From Paenibacillus pedocola (GTDB taxonomy: Bacteria; Bacillota; Bacilli; Paenibacillales; Paenibacillaceae), in NCBI RefSeq assembly GCF_031599675.1, contig NZ_CP134223.1:2666001-2730000 (forward strand): a stretch of DNA of 64,000 bases, read 5' to 3'. Numbering within the stretch: position 1 is the first letter of the stretch; each line of letters opens with the position of its first letter. The position numbers and the translations under genes are program-made. This document shows positions 27,559 through 35,293 of this stretch, in pieces. A model generated the notes under the pieces. The model ran no database searches. It saw nothing but the letters and a program-made list of their open reading frames with translations, and was not told where the DNA came from.

Positions 27559-27754
27559 AAGCTTGCGAATATCCAGAGAGAGGATAAATATTCCTGCGGA
27601 AATAGTTACAATTTTGCAGGCAATTATCTTTGTGAATATGTTAAATTATGGGTTGATATGGTGGTGATTCTCATTATGAAATCTCTACCATTATGTACAT
27701 TGTGTGAACTGTAGTATAGTAGATATAGAAAATTTTGGTCTAGGAGGCCTGTCT

Positions 27755-29170
27755 ATGTCTATCGCTACTACAATGATTATTCGCCTGGAAATCCGCAAAT
27801 CGGTTGCTTCATTTGGTGATGTAGCTTCAGCGCTCGCAGCAGCGGGCGGGGATATTGTAGCTATCGACGTTATCCGTGCCGGGAAAGAGTTGACCATCCG
27901 CGACATTACTGTAAATGTACAGGATGCGGCTAACGAAGAGATCCTTACCGTGCTCTCAACCTTGCCGGGGATCAAGGTCATCAATGTATCGGACCGGACA
28001 TTCCTTGCCCACATCGGCGGCAAAATTGAGATAACCCCTAAGATGCCGATCAAAAACCGTGAGGATCTGTCGCTGGTCTACACCCCTGGTGTGGCCCGTG
28101 TCTGTATGGCTATAGCGGAAGACCCCGGCAAAGCCTATTCCCTGACTATGAAAAGAAATACGGTAGCTGTTGTTACCGACGGAACGGCAGTACTCGGTCT
28201 CGGTGATATCGGCCCGGAGGCGGCAATGCCGGTTATGGAGGGTAAGGCCATGCTGTTCAAGCAGCTGGCAGACATTGATGCTTTCCCGCTCTGCCTGGAC
28301 ACGAAAGACCCGGAGCAAATCATCAGCATCGTGAAAGCGGTTTCCTCTGGCTTCGGCGGAATCAATCTGGAGGATATCAGTTCTCCGCGCTGCTTTGAGA
28401 TTGAACGGCGGCTGGCTGCTGAGCTCGATATTCCCGTATTTCATGATGATCAGCATGGTACGGCCGTAGTCGCATTAGCCGGATTGCTGAATGCACTGAA
28501 AGTAGTAGGCAAGGAGCTTGCAGAATGCAGGATCGTTGTTGTAGGCATCGGTGCAGCCGGTGTGTCCATCTGCCGTCTGCTGCTTGCGGCGGGCGCCGTG
28601 ACAATTTGCGCTGTTGACCGGGAGGGAATTCTTAACAGGGAACAGGTATACAGCAATGCAGAATGGCAGTGGCTGGCCGGAGCGACCAATCCGGAGGGGA
28701 TTACAGGCGGCTTAACGGAGGCCATGCGCGGAGCGGATGTATTCATTGGGGTATCCGGTCCGGGTGTGCTGACCGTGGAGCAATTACGAAGCATGGCCAG
28801 TGATAACATCGTATTCGCGATGGCCAATCCGTCTCCGGAAATAGAGCCTGAGCTGGCGGAGCCTTATGTCCGTGTGCTGGCGACAGGCAGAAGTGATTAT
28901 CCGAATCAGATCAATAATGTGCTGTGTTTTCCGGGGATTTTCCGCGGAGCACTGGATTGCAGGGCCAAGGCGGTTAATCTAGAGATGAAGCTGGCGGCAG
29001 CACGGGCCATTGCTTCGGTGGTTCACCACGACGAGTTGAATGAGCAATACATTATCCCGAGTATTTTTAACGAAAAAGTAGTCGAGCAGGTACGGCTGGC
29101 TGTAATCAAAGCTGCTGTCTCTACAGGTATGGCCCGCCGCATTCCACCGGATATCTCTGAGGAGGGCTAA
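27755..29170 (+). CDS. NAD-dependent malic enzyme with N-terminal ACT domain
   Basis: 471 residues from ATG 27755 (TAGGAGG upstream); the frame extends to 27704 without an RBS. Residues 1-80 form an ACT-like regulatory domain (IIRLEIRKSVASFGDVASAL). The malic domain follows: SLVYTPGVARVC, a catalytic lysine region in GKAMLFKQLADIDAFPLC, and FHDDQHGTAVVALAGLLNA, with NAD-binding GIGAAGVSICRLLLAAG. It decarboxylates malate to pyruvate. The ACT domain suggests allosteric control by an amino acid or related metabolite. The 27559-27754 gap holds promoter-like AT-rich DNA and no other gene. Confidence 0.92.
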   Translation: MSIATTMIIRLEIRKSVASFGDVASALAAAGGDIVAIDVIRAGKELTIRDITVNVQDAANEEILTVLSTLPGIKVINVSDRTFLAHIGGKIEITPKMPIKNREDLSLVYTPGVARVCMAIAEDPGKAYSLTMKRNTVAVVTDGTAVLGLGDIGPEAAMPVMEGKAMLFKQLADIDAFPLCLDTKDPEQIISIVKAVSSGFGGINLEDISSPRCFEIERRLAAELDIPVFHDDQHGTAVVALAGLLNALKVVGKELAECRIVVVGIGAAGVSICRLLLAAGAVTICAVDREGILNREQVYSNAEWQWLAGATNPEGITGGLTEAMRGADVFIGVSGPGVLTVEQLRSMASDNIVFAMANPSPEIEPELAEPYVRVLATGRSDYPNQINNVLCFPGIFRGALDCRAKAVNLEMKLAAARAIASVVHHDELNEQYIIPSIFNEKVVEQVRLAVIKAAVSTGMARRIPPDISEEG

Positions 29171-29209
29171 CCCCGCTGCGTGAAACGGGATACGGATCTG
29201 GAGGTATAG

Positions 29210-29755
29210 ATGAAGAGCAGGATTCATATTATGGGTGCTTCGGGGGCAGGTACGAGCACGCTCGGGCATGCGCTGGCCGGACGGCTGCCGCATGTCCATC
29301 TGGACAGCGATGACTATTATTGGGAGCGGAAGTTTTCGAAGCCGAGTGATATCCGTGAGAGGCTTAGCAGGATTAAGTATGATCTGGAGCATCAGGAGCC
29401 ATGGATTCTATCGGGGGCCGTTTGCGGCTGGGGAGACGGGCTGCGCTCATATTTTGATCTGGTCATCTTCTTGTGGATTCCCCCGGAGCTTAGGCTGGAG
29501 CGGCTGAGAGCCAGAGAATTCGCACGTTACGGCGAACATAGTCTGCCGGGCGGAAGCAGGTACGAGGATGTGCAGACATTTCTGGAGTGGGCCAGTTTAT
29601 ATGACTCAGCAGGGCCGGGGGTCAGAAGCCGGGCGCTCCACGAAGCCTGGATGATGGAGCTTCCGTGTCCGGTTCTGAGGCTGGAGGGTGATCAGTCCGT
29701 CGAAGAACGGATGGAGGCTGTGCTGAGCTATTTATCCTGCGGAAGAGAGGAGTAA
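29210..29755 (+). CDS. P-loop nucleotide kinase-like protein
   Basis: 181 residues with a Walker A motif, IMGASGAGTSTLGHAL (residues 7-22), and an acidic DSDDYYW after strand 2, as in adenylate-kinase-like and shikimate-kinase-like enzymes. SYFDLVIFLWIPPELRLERLRARE resembles the LID/Walker B region; only part is quoted. Substrate unknown. It begins a compact run of genes ending near 31.2 kb, and may be co-transcribed with the lipoprotein and phosphatase genes. Confidence 0.85.
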   Translation: MKSRIHIMGASGAGTSTLGHALAGRLPHVHLDSDDYYWERKFSKPSDIRERLSRIKYDLEHQEPWILSGAVCGWGDGLRSYFDLVIFLWIPPELRLERLRAREFARYGEHSLPGGSRYEDVQTFLEWASLYDSAGPGVRSRALHEAWMMELPCPVLRLEGDQSVEERMEAVLSYLSCGREE

Positions 29756-29759
29756 AGGC

Positions 29760-30218
29760 ATGAGGAAGATAGTACTAATGCGTACATTGCTGCTGTGCGG
29801 ACTTATGCTCATACTGAATTCCGCCTGCAGCAACGGAACCCTTTATCATACTTATACTTTTTCCGGAGAGGGCAAGCACTGGTCAGCAATCTACAGTGAG
29901 ACACTTACAGAGAAACCTGTCTACTCAGAAGGGAAAGCAACGCATTACCAGCCTTCCAGTGAGTATACCTTCCAGCTTGCCTACAAAGGGAAATCTGGGG
30001 ATCTGAAAGAGATCAAAAAATTCACCTTCGGCTTTGATGCGGTTGGGCACGGGTCCAGTCAGACGATGGAAGGGCCTTTAAGGGTAGAAAGTCTTCGGAT
30101 GCAGGGGACTGGCGGCGGATTGGTGGGCCGGGAGGAGTCAGTCATTAAGGTGAGTGTCGATTGGGACGGACAGAGTGAGCAGTTTGAACTGGTGACAGAT
30201 GGGACTGAGCTCAAATGA
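29760..30218 (+). CDS. Putative lipoprotein
   Basis: 152 residues. The N-terminal segment MRKIVLMRTLLLCGLMLILN is a signal peptide, followed by NSACSN, a lipobox-like site with an atypical Asn at -3. The mature part is beta-rich and polar, with no recognised domain. It starts 4 nt after the kinase-like gene and overlaps the next gene by ATGA, so the three are likely one operon. Confidence 0.7.
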   Translation: MRKIVLMRTLLLCGLMLILNSACSNGTLYHTYTFSGEGKHWSAIYSETLTEKPVYSEGKATHYQPSSEYTFQLAYKGKSGDLKEIKKFTFGFDAVGHGSSQTMEGPLRVESLRMQGTGGGLVGREESVIKVSVDWDGQSEQFELVTDGTELK

Positions 30219-30754
30219 GAATTGGTCTGGTCAGGCATTTTAAGGCAGAGCATGTCCCGGTGCGGGGCTGGATCACAGGTGAGCAGTTTAACAGCTGGGT
30301 AGCAGATTACGATGCAGCCGGCATCCGCCCGGCACAATTCATGGATGATGCACAGCATTGGGACTACTGCATATGCAGCGATTTGCCGAGAGCCGTACAT
30401 ACTGCCCGCCACATCTATTCAGGCGATATAGCACTAAGCGAGCAGGTAAGAGAAATTGGAGTGGCGGCAGTAAAGCTGTCCGGCTTCAAGCTTCCTGTAG
30501 TTTGTTGGCTGGTTATAGGGCGGCTGTTGTGGCTGGCTGGTCATCCCTCGCAGCCGGAGAGCCGGCGGGAAACTTTGCAGCGGATTAATACGGTTCTGGA
30601 CAATTTGGAGGCTGAGCCGCACAGGACGAACGTGCTGATCGTAACCCACGGAGCATTCATGAAACAGCTGGAGCGGGAGCTGCAGCGCAGATCTTACATC
30701 GGACAACGGATGAAGCACCCGCGAAATGGACAGCTTTATGTATATGAGAAATAA
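30215..30754 (+). CDS. Histidine phosphatase superfamily protein
   Basis: 179 residues. LVRHFKA near the N-terminus gives the RH of the phosphoglycerate-mutase-like fold (normally LVRHGxT; here Gly is Phe), and VTHGAFM provides the second catalytic histidine. CSDLPRAVHTA supplies the arginine. Activity is probable but the RHF variant is unusual, so the substrate preference may be altered. Overlaps the lipoprotein stop by 4 nt. Confidence 0.82.
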   Translation: MRIGLVRHFKAEHVPVRGWITGEQFNSWVADYDAAGIRPAQFMDDAQHWDYCICSDLPRAVHTARHIYSGDIALSEQVREIGVAAVKLSGFKLPVVCWLVIGRLLWLAGHPSQPESRRETLQRINTVLDNLEAEPHRTNVLIVTHGAFMKQLERELQRRSYIGQRMKHPRNGQLYVYEK

Positions 30755-30790
30755 TTCAAACATGCAGGAAGCAGGAGGTATAGAGTACAG

Positions 30791-31234
30791 ATGGTGTCTA
30801 TTAAAGAAATTGAGGCAGACTCGCTCCCGGCCTTAAATGAGCTATATGGTGAATTGACGGGTACAATGGCGGATCTAAACAAACTTACCAATGCTTTTGC
30901 GGCAATCAAGGCAGACAGCCGGTACATATTATTAGGTGCTTATGTGGACGGGGAACTGCTCGGCTCCATCATGGGGATCATCTGCCAAGATCTCGTAGGA
31001 GATTGCCGGCCGTTTATGGTCGTTGAGAATGTTGTTGTCTCCGCGCGGGCCCGCCGCCAGGGTCTGGGCAAACAGCTTATGACCGCCATTGAAGGCATTG
31101 CCCATGAGCGGGATTGTTATTACATCATCCTGGTCTCCGGTGAGAAACGCAAGGAAGCCCATGTCTTCTATGAGAGGATGGGCTACCGGGATGAGAAGGT
31201 TGAGGGCTACCGCAAGCATCTGAGCTCACATTGA
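30791..31234 (+). CDS. GNAT family N-acetyltransferase
   Basis: 147 residues. The acetyl-CoA loop is VVSARARRQGLGKQLM (Q/R-x-x-G-x-G/A), preceded by the V-V-E-N-V-V strand and followed by FYERMGYR. Single-domain GNAT; substrate unknown. RBS AGGAGG at a slightly long spacing. Confidence 0.9.
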   Translation: MVSIKEIEADSLPALNELYGELTGTMADLNKLTNAFAAIKADSRYILLGAYVDGELLGSIMGIICQDLVGDCRPFMVVENVVVSARARRQGLGKQLMTAIEGIAHERDCYYIILVSGEKRKEAHVFYERMGYRDEKVEGYRKHLSSH

Positions 31235-31276
31235 AGTATGTAATGGAGCCCATACTTAGCCGTGAAGTTCTACCAG

Positions 31277-31320
31277 GGAAGCTGATTCCGTTAACCGGAG
31301 TCAGCTTCCTGTGCTTTTGT
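31277..31320. terminator. Bidirectional terminator
   Basis: GGAAGCTGATTCCG / CGGAGTCAGCTTCC stem with a T-rich tail on the plus strand. It serves the GNAT gene and overlaps the last codons of the minus-strand permease. Confidence 0.75.
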
Positions 31321-32092
31321 AATGCCTCACGCCGATGCGCCAGACCAGCAGTGAGAGTCCCAGGAATACAGCTCCGGCGGGAAGCGAGAGGAAGCCCAGC
31401 CACTGCGGGTATTTCCAGCCGCATACTGTAGCCGCCGGATAGAAGCTGATGAACAGCATCGGGAGCACAAAGCTGAATACGGATTTCAGCGCCCGCGGCA
31501 TATACGGCTCCGGACACCGGGTAATCTGGTAGCTGGCATTGGTCAGCAGATAAATCCAGTCGAGTCCTTTGATTGTGAAAAATGCCAGACCCGAGGTCAG
31601 CACGAATACTCCGCAATACATCAAGCAGCCTCCCGCCAGCGCCATCGCCAGAATTCCGAGCCTGCCGGGCGTCAGGGGGATGCCAAGCTCCCCAAGCGCC
31701 CAGCCTGCCGCACAGATTCCGGTGACAGGCCGGACCAGCCGGTGCAGATGGAATCTGGAGGCGGCAACCTGGACGAACAGGGAACGGGGTCGGAGCAGCA
31801 GCCGGTCGAAATCCCCGGAGCGCAGCAGATGCCACGGGAAATAGTCAAAGCCGCGGCAGAGGCTCTCAGCGAGTCCGAAGGAAGCCACTGCCAGCGAGTA
31901 AACCAGAATGATATGGGCAACGGTCCATTCGCCGATATTGCCAAAGCGGGAGAACAGCAGGACGGTGGCAATGGGGTCCGAGACTACAACGATCAGGACT
32001 TGAATCAGCATCAGCCACCAGCCCTTATACTCCATGCCGGACAGCAGATGCATCCGCAAATATTTGAAATAGATCTTACCTTCAGCGATCAT
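31301..32092 (-). CDS. ABC-2 type permease (DUF990-like)
   Basis: 263 residues with six membrane segments. Resembles the PF06182 ABC-2 permeases: MEYKGWWLMLIQVLIVV near the start, RGFDYFPWHLLRSGDFDRLLLRP and a conserved C-terminal hydrophobic pair. Pairs with the next permease and the ATPase at 33.0-33.8 kb. Its SD lies inside the end of the upstream gene, so the two permeases are translationally coupled. Substrate unknown. Confidence 0.85.
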   Translation of the reverse strand: MIAEGKIYFKYLRMHLLSGMEYKGWWLMLIQVLIVVVSDPIATVLLFSRFGNIGEWTVAHIILVYSLAVASFGLAESLCRGFDYFPWHLLRSGDFDRLLLRPRSLFVQVAASRFHLHRLVRPVTGICAAGWALGELGIPLTPGRLGILAMALAGGCLMYCGVFVLTSGLAFFTIKGLDWIYLLTNASYQITRCPEPYMPRALKSVFSFVLPMLFISFYPAATVCGWKYPQWLGFLSLPAGAVFLGLSLLVWRIGVRHYKSTGS

Positions 32093-32101
32093 TTGTTAGT
32101 C

Positions 32102-32932
32102 TCAACCTCCCTGGACGATAATACTGTTCAGTTTGCGTTTCATGATGAGCCGGCCGGCCGCAATGAAGAGCAGGCTCCAGATAAGCTGCAGGCCAATGCC
32201 GGGCAGTGCGGCGGTAGGAGCCATGCTCCCTATATACAGCTGTACCGGAATATCTGCAAACCCTCCAAATGGCTGAAGGTACAAGAAGGTCTGCATGAAA
32301 TCAGGCCAGAGCCGCAGCGGAAGATAAGTACCGGACAAAATGCCGCTCACAAGTAAAAGCATATAGGTCGGCCCGTCCCCCCAGGTAATGTTCAACCGGA
32401 TTGCGGTCACGAGCATGGCAAATGCCGAGCATAGCACAAACGCCATGACCACAGAGAGGATGAAACAGAACAGCGCGGTGAGTGAGGCCGGCCCGCCTAG
32501 TGCATATCCAACCGGCATTAGCAAACCGGCAAGCACGGTGGCCAGACTGCGGATCCACGAGGTGCCGAGCTTGCCGGCCGAGCTTTTGACGAACCAGTGA
32601 GTGTAAAGGTTCATGGGCCGGCACAGCTCGATACCAACGTCTCCATTGTTGATTTTGCCCATGATCTCGCTGTCGATGCTCATGCTCTGCAGCACAAACA
32701 GGCCTTGGGCCAGCCACACATAGGATATCGTCTGCGGAAGACTCAGCCCGTTATTGTTCCACGAGCCATTCTCGCTGTATGTATAGAACACGGTGAACAG
32801 CACACATTCCAGAAGCGCCCAGAATACCCCGACCACCGTGCCGGAGATTGCGGATACACGGTACTGCAGCCCTTCGGCCATCCTTATCCGGAAGAGGGAG
32901 CTGCAGGCCCGGCACGTATTTCTAAAATTCAT
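32102..32932 (-). CDS. ABC-2 type permease
   Basis: 276 residues with six membrane segments, paralogous in topology to the preceding permease; MGKINNGDVGIELCRPMN is the characteristic cytoplasmic loop of this family. With RBS AGGAGGTG. Together with its partner it should form a heterodimeric exporter channel energised by the adjacent ATPase. Confidence 0.85.
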   Translation of the reverse strand: MNFRNTCRACSSLFRIRMAEGLQYRVSAISGTVVGVFWALLECVLFTVFYTYSENGSWNNNGLSLPQTISYVWLAQGLFVLQSMSIDSEIMGKINNGDVGIELCRPMNLYTHWFVKSSAGKLGTSWIRSLATVLAGLLMPVGYALGGPASLTALFCFILSVVMAFVLCSAFAMLVTAIRLNITWGDGPTYMLLLVSGILSGTYLPLRLWPDFMQTFLYLQPFGGFADIPVQLYIGSMAPTAALPGIGLQLIWSLLFIAAGRLIMKRKLNSIIVQGG

Positions 32933-32987
32933 TATTACACCTCCTGATAGATGAGCATATAGACATAGTCAATCCGCCAAAACCGGC

Positions 32988-33803
32988 TTAAGTCAGGGCT
33001 AAATCATTGTACATGGCGGCAATCATCGCGTCAGTGTTGACCTTCATGACCACTTCAGGCGCGTATTTCTCCTGCAGGCCCGAGAGCCTTCCGTCATAGA
33101 GCAGCTGGCCGTGCCCGATAACCATAACCCGCTCACATAGTGCCTCAATATCATCCATATCGTGCGTAGTCAGCAGCATCGTGACCCCATACTCGCGGTT
33201 CTCTTGCTTCAAAAAATTGCGCAGCGCCAGCTTGGATACTGCATCGAGTCCGATGGTCGGCTCATCCAGAAACAGAATTTTGGGCCGGTGCAGCAGTGCC
33301 GCCACCAGCTCACAACGCATCCGCTGTCCCAGCGACAGCTGTCTCACCGGCGTTCTTAAGAGCGCTTCCACACCGAGAGTTGCTGTTAACTCCGATAGCC
33401 TTATCCTATAATCTCCGGGAGGAATCGCATAAATATCCTTCAGCACGTCAAAAGAATCAGCCACCGGCACATCCCACCACAGCTGCGACCGCTGGCCGAA
33501 GACGACGCCGATTCTGGATACATGCTCTACGCGGTGCTTCCAGGGAACTTTGCCAAGGATGGTGCATTCGCCGCTGTCCGGTGTCAGGATGCCGCTCATG
33601 ACTTTCACAGAAGTGGATTTGCCGGCACCATTCGGACCGATGTAACCCACCAGCTCGCCTTCGGCGATATCAAACCCGATACCGCCGAGCGCCTCCACTG
33701 TGGTTACATTCCGCATAAAGGCTCCCTTTAGCAGCCCCCATTTTCCTTCGGGCCGTTTGTACACTTTAAAGCTTTTGCGGATATCTCTGAGACTGATTTG
33801 CAT
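32988..33803 (-). CDS. ABC transporter ATP-binding protein
   Basis: 271 residues from ATG 33803, preceded by AAGGAGG; the frame extends to 33872 without an RBS. Walker A GPNGAGKST (56-64), Q-loop VFGQRSQLWW, signature LSLGQRM (156-162), Walker B KILFLDEPT (175-183) and H-loop TTHD are all intact. First gene of the three-gene ABC-2 exporter operon. Similar systems are annotated as antibiotic or polysaccharide exporters, but nothing here identifies the substrate. Confidence 0.92.
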   Translation of the reverse strand: MQISLRDIRKSFKVYKRPEGKWGLLKGAFMRNVTTVEALGGIGFDIAEGELVGYIGPNGAGKSTSVKVMSGILTPDSGECTILGKVPWKHRVEHVSRIGVVFGQRSQLWWDVPVADSFDVLKDIYAIPPGDYRIRLSELTATLGVEALLRTPVRQLSLGQRMRCELVAALLHRPKILFLDEPTIGLDAVSKLALRNFLKQENREYGVTMLLTTHDMDDIEALCERVMVIGHGQLLYDGRLSGLQEKYAPEVVMKVNTDAMIAAMYNDLALT

Positions 33804-33940
33804 TTTTACCGCCTCCTTCGTGCAGAAGATCATATCATCATAAGGGGAAGGGAATACAGCGGCACTAAGCATTCTCTAGATCCTTTGCTGCCAGCCCCAG
33901 GGGGGAAACCATTTATTTTCTTCGTTTTCCATAAAAATGC

Positions 33941-33969
33941 TTGCTATGTTGACATTTCCGTGCTATATT
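33941..33969 (+). promoter_or_regulatory. Extended -10 promoter of the GNAT leader
   Basis: TTGCTA, 17-nt spacer, TATATT preceded by TGC (extended -10). It would start transcription near 33976, about 20 nt before the leader peptide. A TTGACA at 33949 is badly spaced from any -10. Confidence 0.5.
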
Positions 33970-33997
33970 AATTTTATAGTTAACGCAAGGAAAACTG

Positions 33998-34045
33998 ATG
34001 TTTTTTTACATATGTATCCCAAATATAACCTTTACGTACCGGTGA
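33998..34045 (+). CDS. Leader peptide (15 aa) of an attenuator
   Basis: ATG 33998 with AAGGA six nucleotides upstream encodes MFFYICIPNITFTYR and stops at TGA 34043-34045. The stop codon lies inside the left arm of the terminator hairpin at 34037-34059. This geometry is typical of leader peptides that couple ribosome position to termination, for example upstream of inducible antibiotic-resistance genes. Existence of the peptide is inferred from sequence. Confidence 0.6.
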   Translation: MFFYICIPNITFTYR

Positions 34046-34064
34046 TCAATTCACCGGTATTTTT
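34037..34064 (+). terminator. Leader terminator (attenuator) upstream of GNAT gene
   Basis: TACCGGTGA-tcaat-TCACCGGTA, a 9-bp perfect stem, followed by T5, about 100 nt before the GNAT start. ACGCAA at 33983-33988 can pair with TTGCGT at 34063-34068, a possible competing structure. No gene ends upstream on this strand, so its purpose must be attenuation or ending a short RNA. Confidence 0.75.
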
Positions 34065-34164
34065 GCGTTTTCTGACAATTGGATTACAAGTTGTAAGGTA
34101 TCTATGGTACTATTTTCGTGACTGTATATTTTTGGAAGGAAGGCCGTATAGGGAGGAATACGGT

Positions 34165-34641
34165 ATGATTACGCTTAGAAAAATCACGCTGGACAACCGG
34201 CGCGCCATATTTAACCTGCAGGTTTCAGAGGATCAGCACTCCTTCGTGGCATCCAACCTGTCCAGTGTAGCCTCGTGTTATGTCCTTGCCACCAACGGGG
34301 GACATCCGTTTCCGTTTGCTATCTATGCAGATGAACAACCGGTTGGTTTTGTAATGCTGACTTACGGTAACACCGGATACGAGCTCCCGTCCATTGCAGA
34401 CGACAGCTATTGCATTCTGCGGCTGATGATTGATGAGCATTACCAGAACCGCGGCTACGGCCGGGAAGCTATGGAACGAATTCTGGAATTTATCCGTACC
34501 TTCCCGGCCGGGCCAGCAGAGTACTGCTGGATTCAATATGAGGCCGACAACCTGGTTGCAAAAAGGTTCTATGAAAGCTTCGGCTTCCGTGACAACGGTG
34601 AAATCTGCGATAATGAGCCGGTAACGGTATTACGGCTCTGA
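34165..34641 (+). CDS. GNAT acetyltransferase, BltD-like
   Basis: 158 residues from ATG 34165, with GGGAGG upstream; the long frame from 33937 covers the leader region and is not used. LRKITLDNRRAIFNLQVSEDQ (quoted in part) and VSEDQHSFVASN resemble the start of spermine/spermidine acetyltransferases such as BltD. The acetyl-CoA loop is YQNRGYGREAME, followed by VAKRFYESFGF. Likely a polyamine or drug acetyltransferase. An attenuator with a leader peptide precedes it, which suggests induction by a translation inhibitor. Confidence 0.85.
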   Translation: MITLRKITLDNRRAIFNLQVSEDQHSFVASNLSSVASCYVLATNGGHPFPFAIYADEQPVGFVMLTYGNTGYELPSIADDSYCILRLMIDEHYQNRGYGREAMERILEFIRTFPAGPAEYCWIQYEADNLVAKRFYESFGFRDNGEICDNEPVTVLRL

Positions 34642-34782
34642 ATTCCGGCAGAGATTCCATACCTGCGAATATGAACTTGCCGTAATGCAGTTTTATACTA
34701 ATTTTTTACCACCGGTCCTGCAGCCGTGTGTGATACACTGGACACAATTATTCAATTAAATTTTAAACATTGGAGGCCCATG

Positions 34783-35274
34783 ATGCAGACATTTTTTTGC
34801 TATAACTGGATGGTCCGGGAAGAATGGTATAAATGGTGTGAGGAGCTGAGTGAAGAGGAGCTGCTGCAGCCGCGGGTCGGCGGGGTTGGCGGGATTCTAA
34901 AGACGCTGTTTCATATCGCCGATGTGGAGTGGAGCTGGATCATGGTTATGCAGGGCAAACCGGATTTTCAGGAGGATTTTGCCGATTATAATACGCTGGA
35001 AAGGGTTAGGGCACTTGATGCGCGTTTCCGGCCGGAGGTGGAAGCGTTTGTCCTGGCGTGGAATGAGGGAATGGAACGGAATATTTTTAAGGATGTACGC
35101 CAGGACGGCTCGGAAGTAACCGATGGCTGGGGAGAGATTATGCGCCATGTCATCGCCCATGAGATCCATCATATCGGCCAGCTGTCAATCTGGGCCAGGG
35201 AGCTCGGCAAGGCGCCTATTTCGGCCAATCTGATTGGCCGCGGGCTGATGGACACCTTGCCGGGTAAGGAATAA
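34783..35274 (+). CDS. DinB-like metalloprotein
   Basis: 163 residues. GGAGG precedes two adjacent ATGs (34780, 34783); the second is better spaced. Metal ligands: LFHIADVEWSW (first His) and HVIAHEIHHIGQLSIWA (C-terminal His pair). DinB family with the conserved WARELGK end. Function unknown. Third DinB-type protein in the window. Convergent with the SgrR-like gene. Confidence 0.87.
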   Translation: MQTFFCYNWMVREEWYKWCEELSEEELLQPRVGGVGGILKTLFHIADVEWSWIMVMQGKPDFQEDFADYNTLERVRALDARFRPEVEAFVLAWNEGMERNIFKDVRQDGSEVTDGWGEIMRHVIAHEIHHIGQLSIWARELGKAPISANLIGRGLMDTLPGKE

Positions 35275-35293
35275 TCCTGAATAGTGCAGGGAT

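Noticed and set aside
33937..34164. Upstream extension of the GNAT gene as one 234-residue protein
   Set aside because: The extension runs through a promoter and a terminator hairpin and has no RBS; the true start is ATG 34165 behind GGGAGG.
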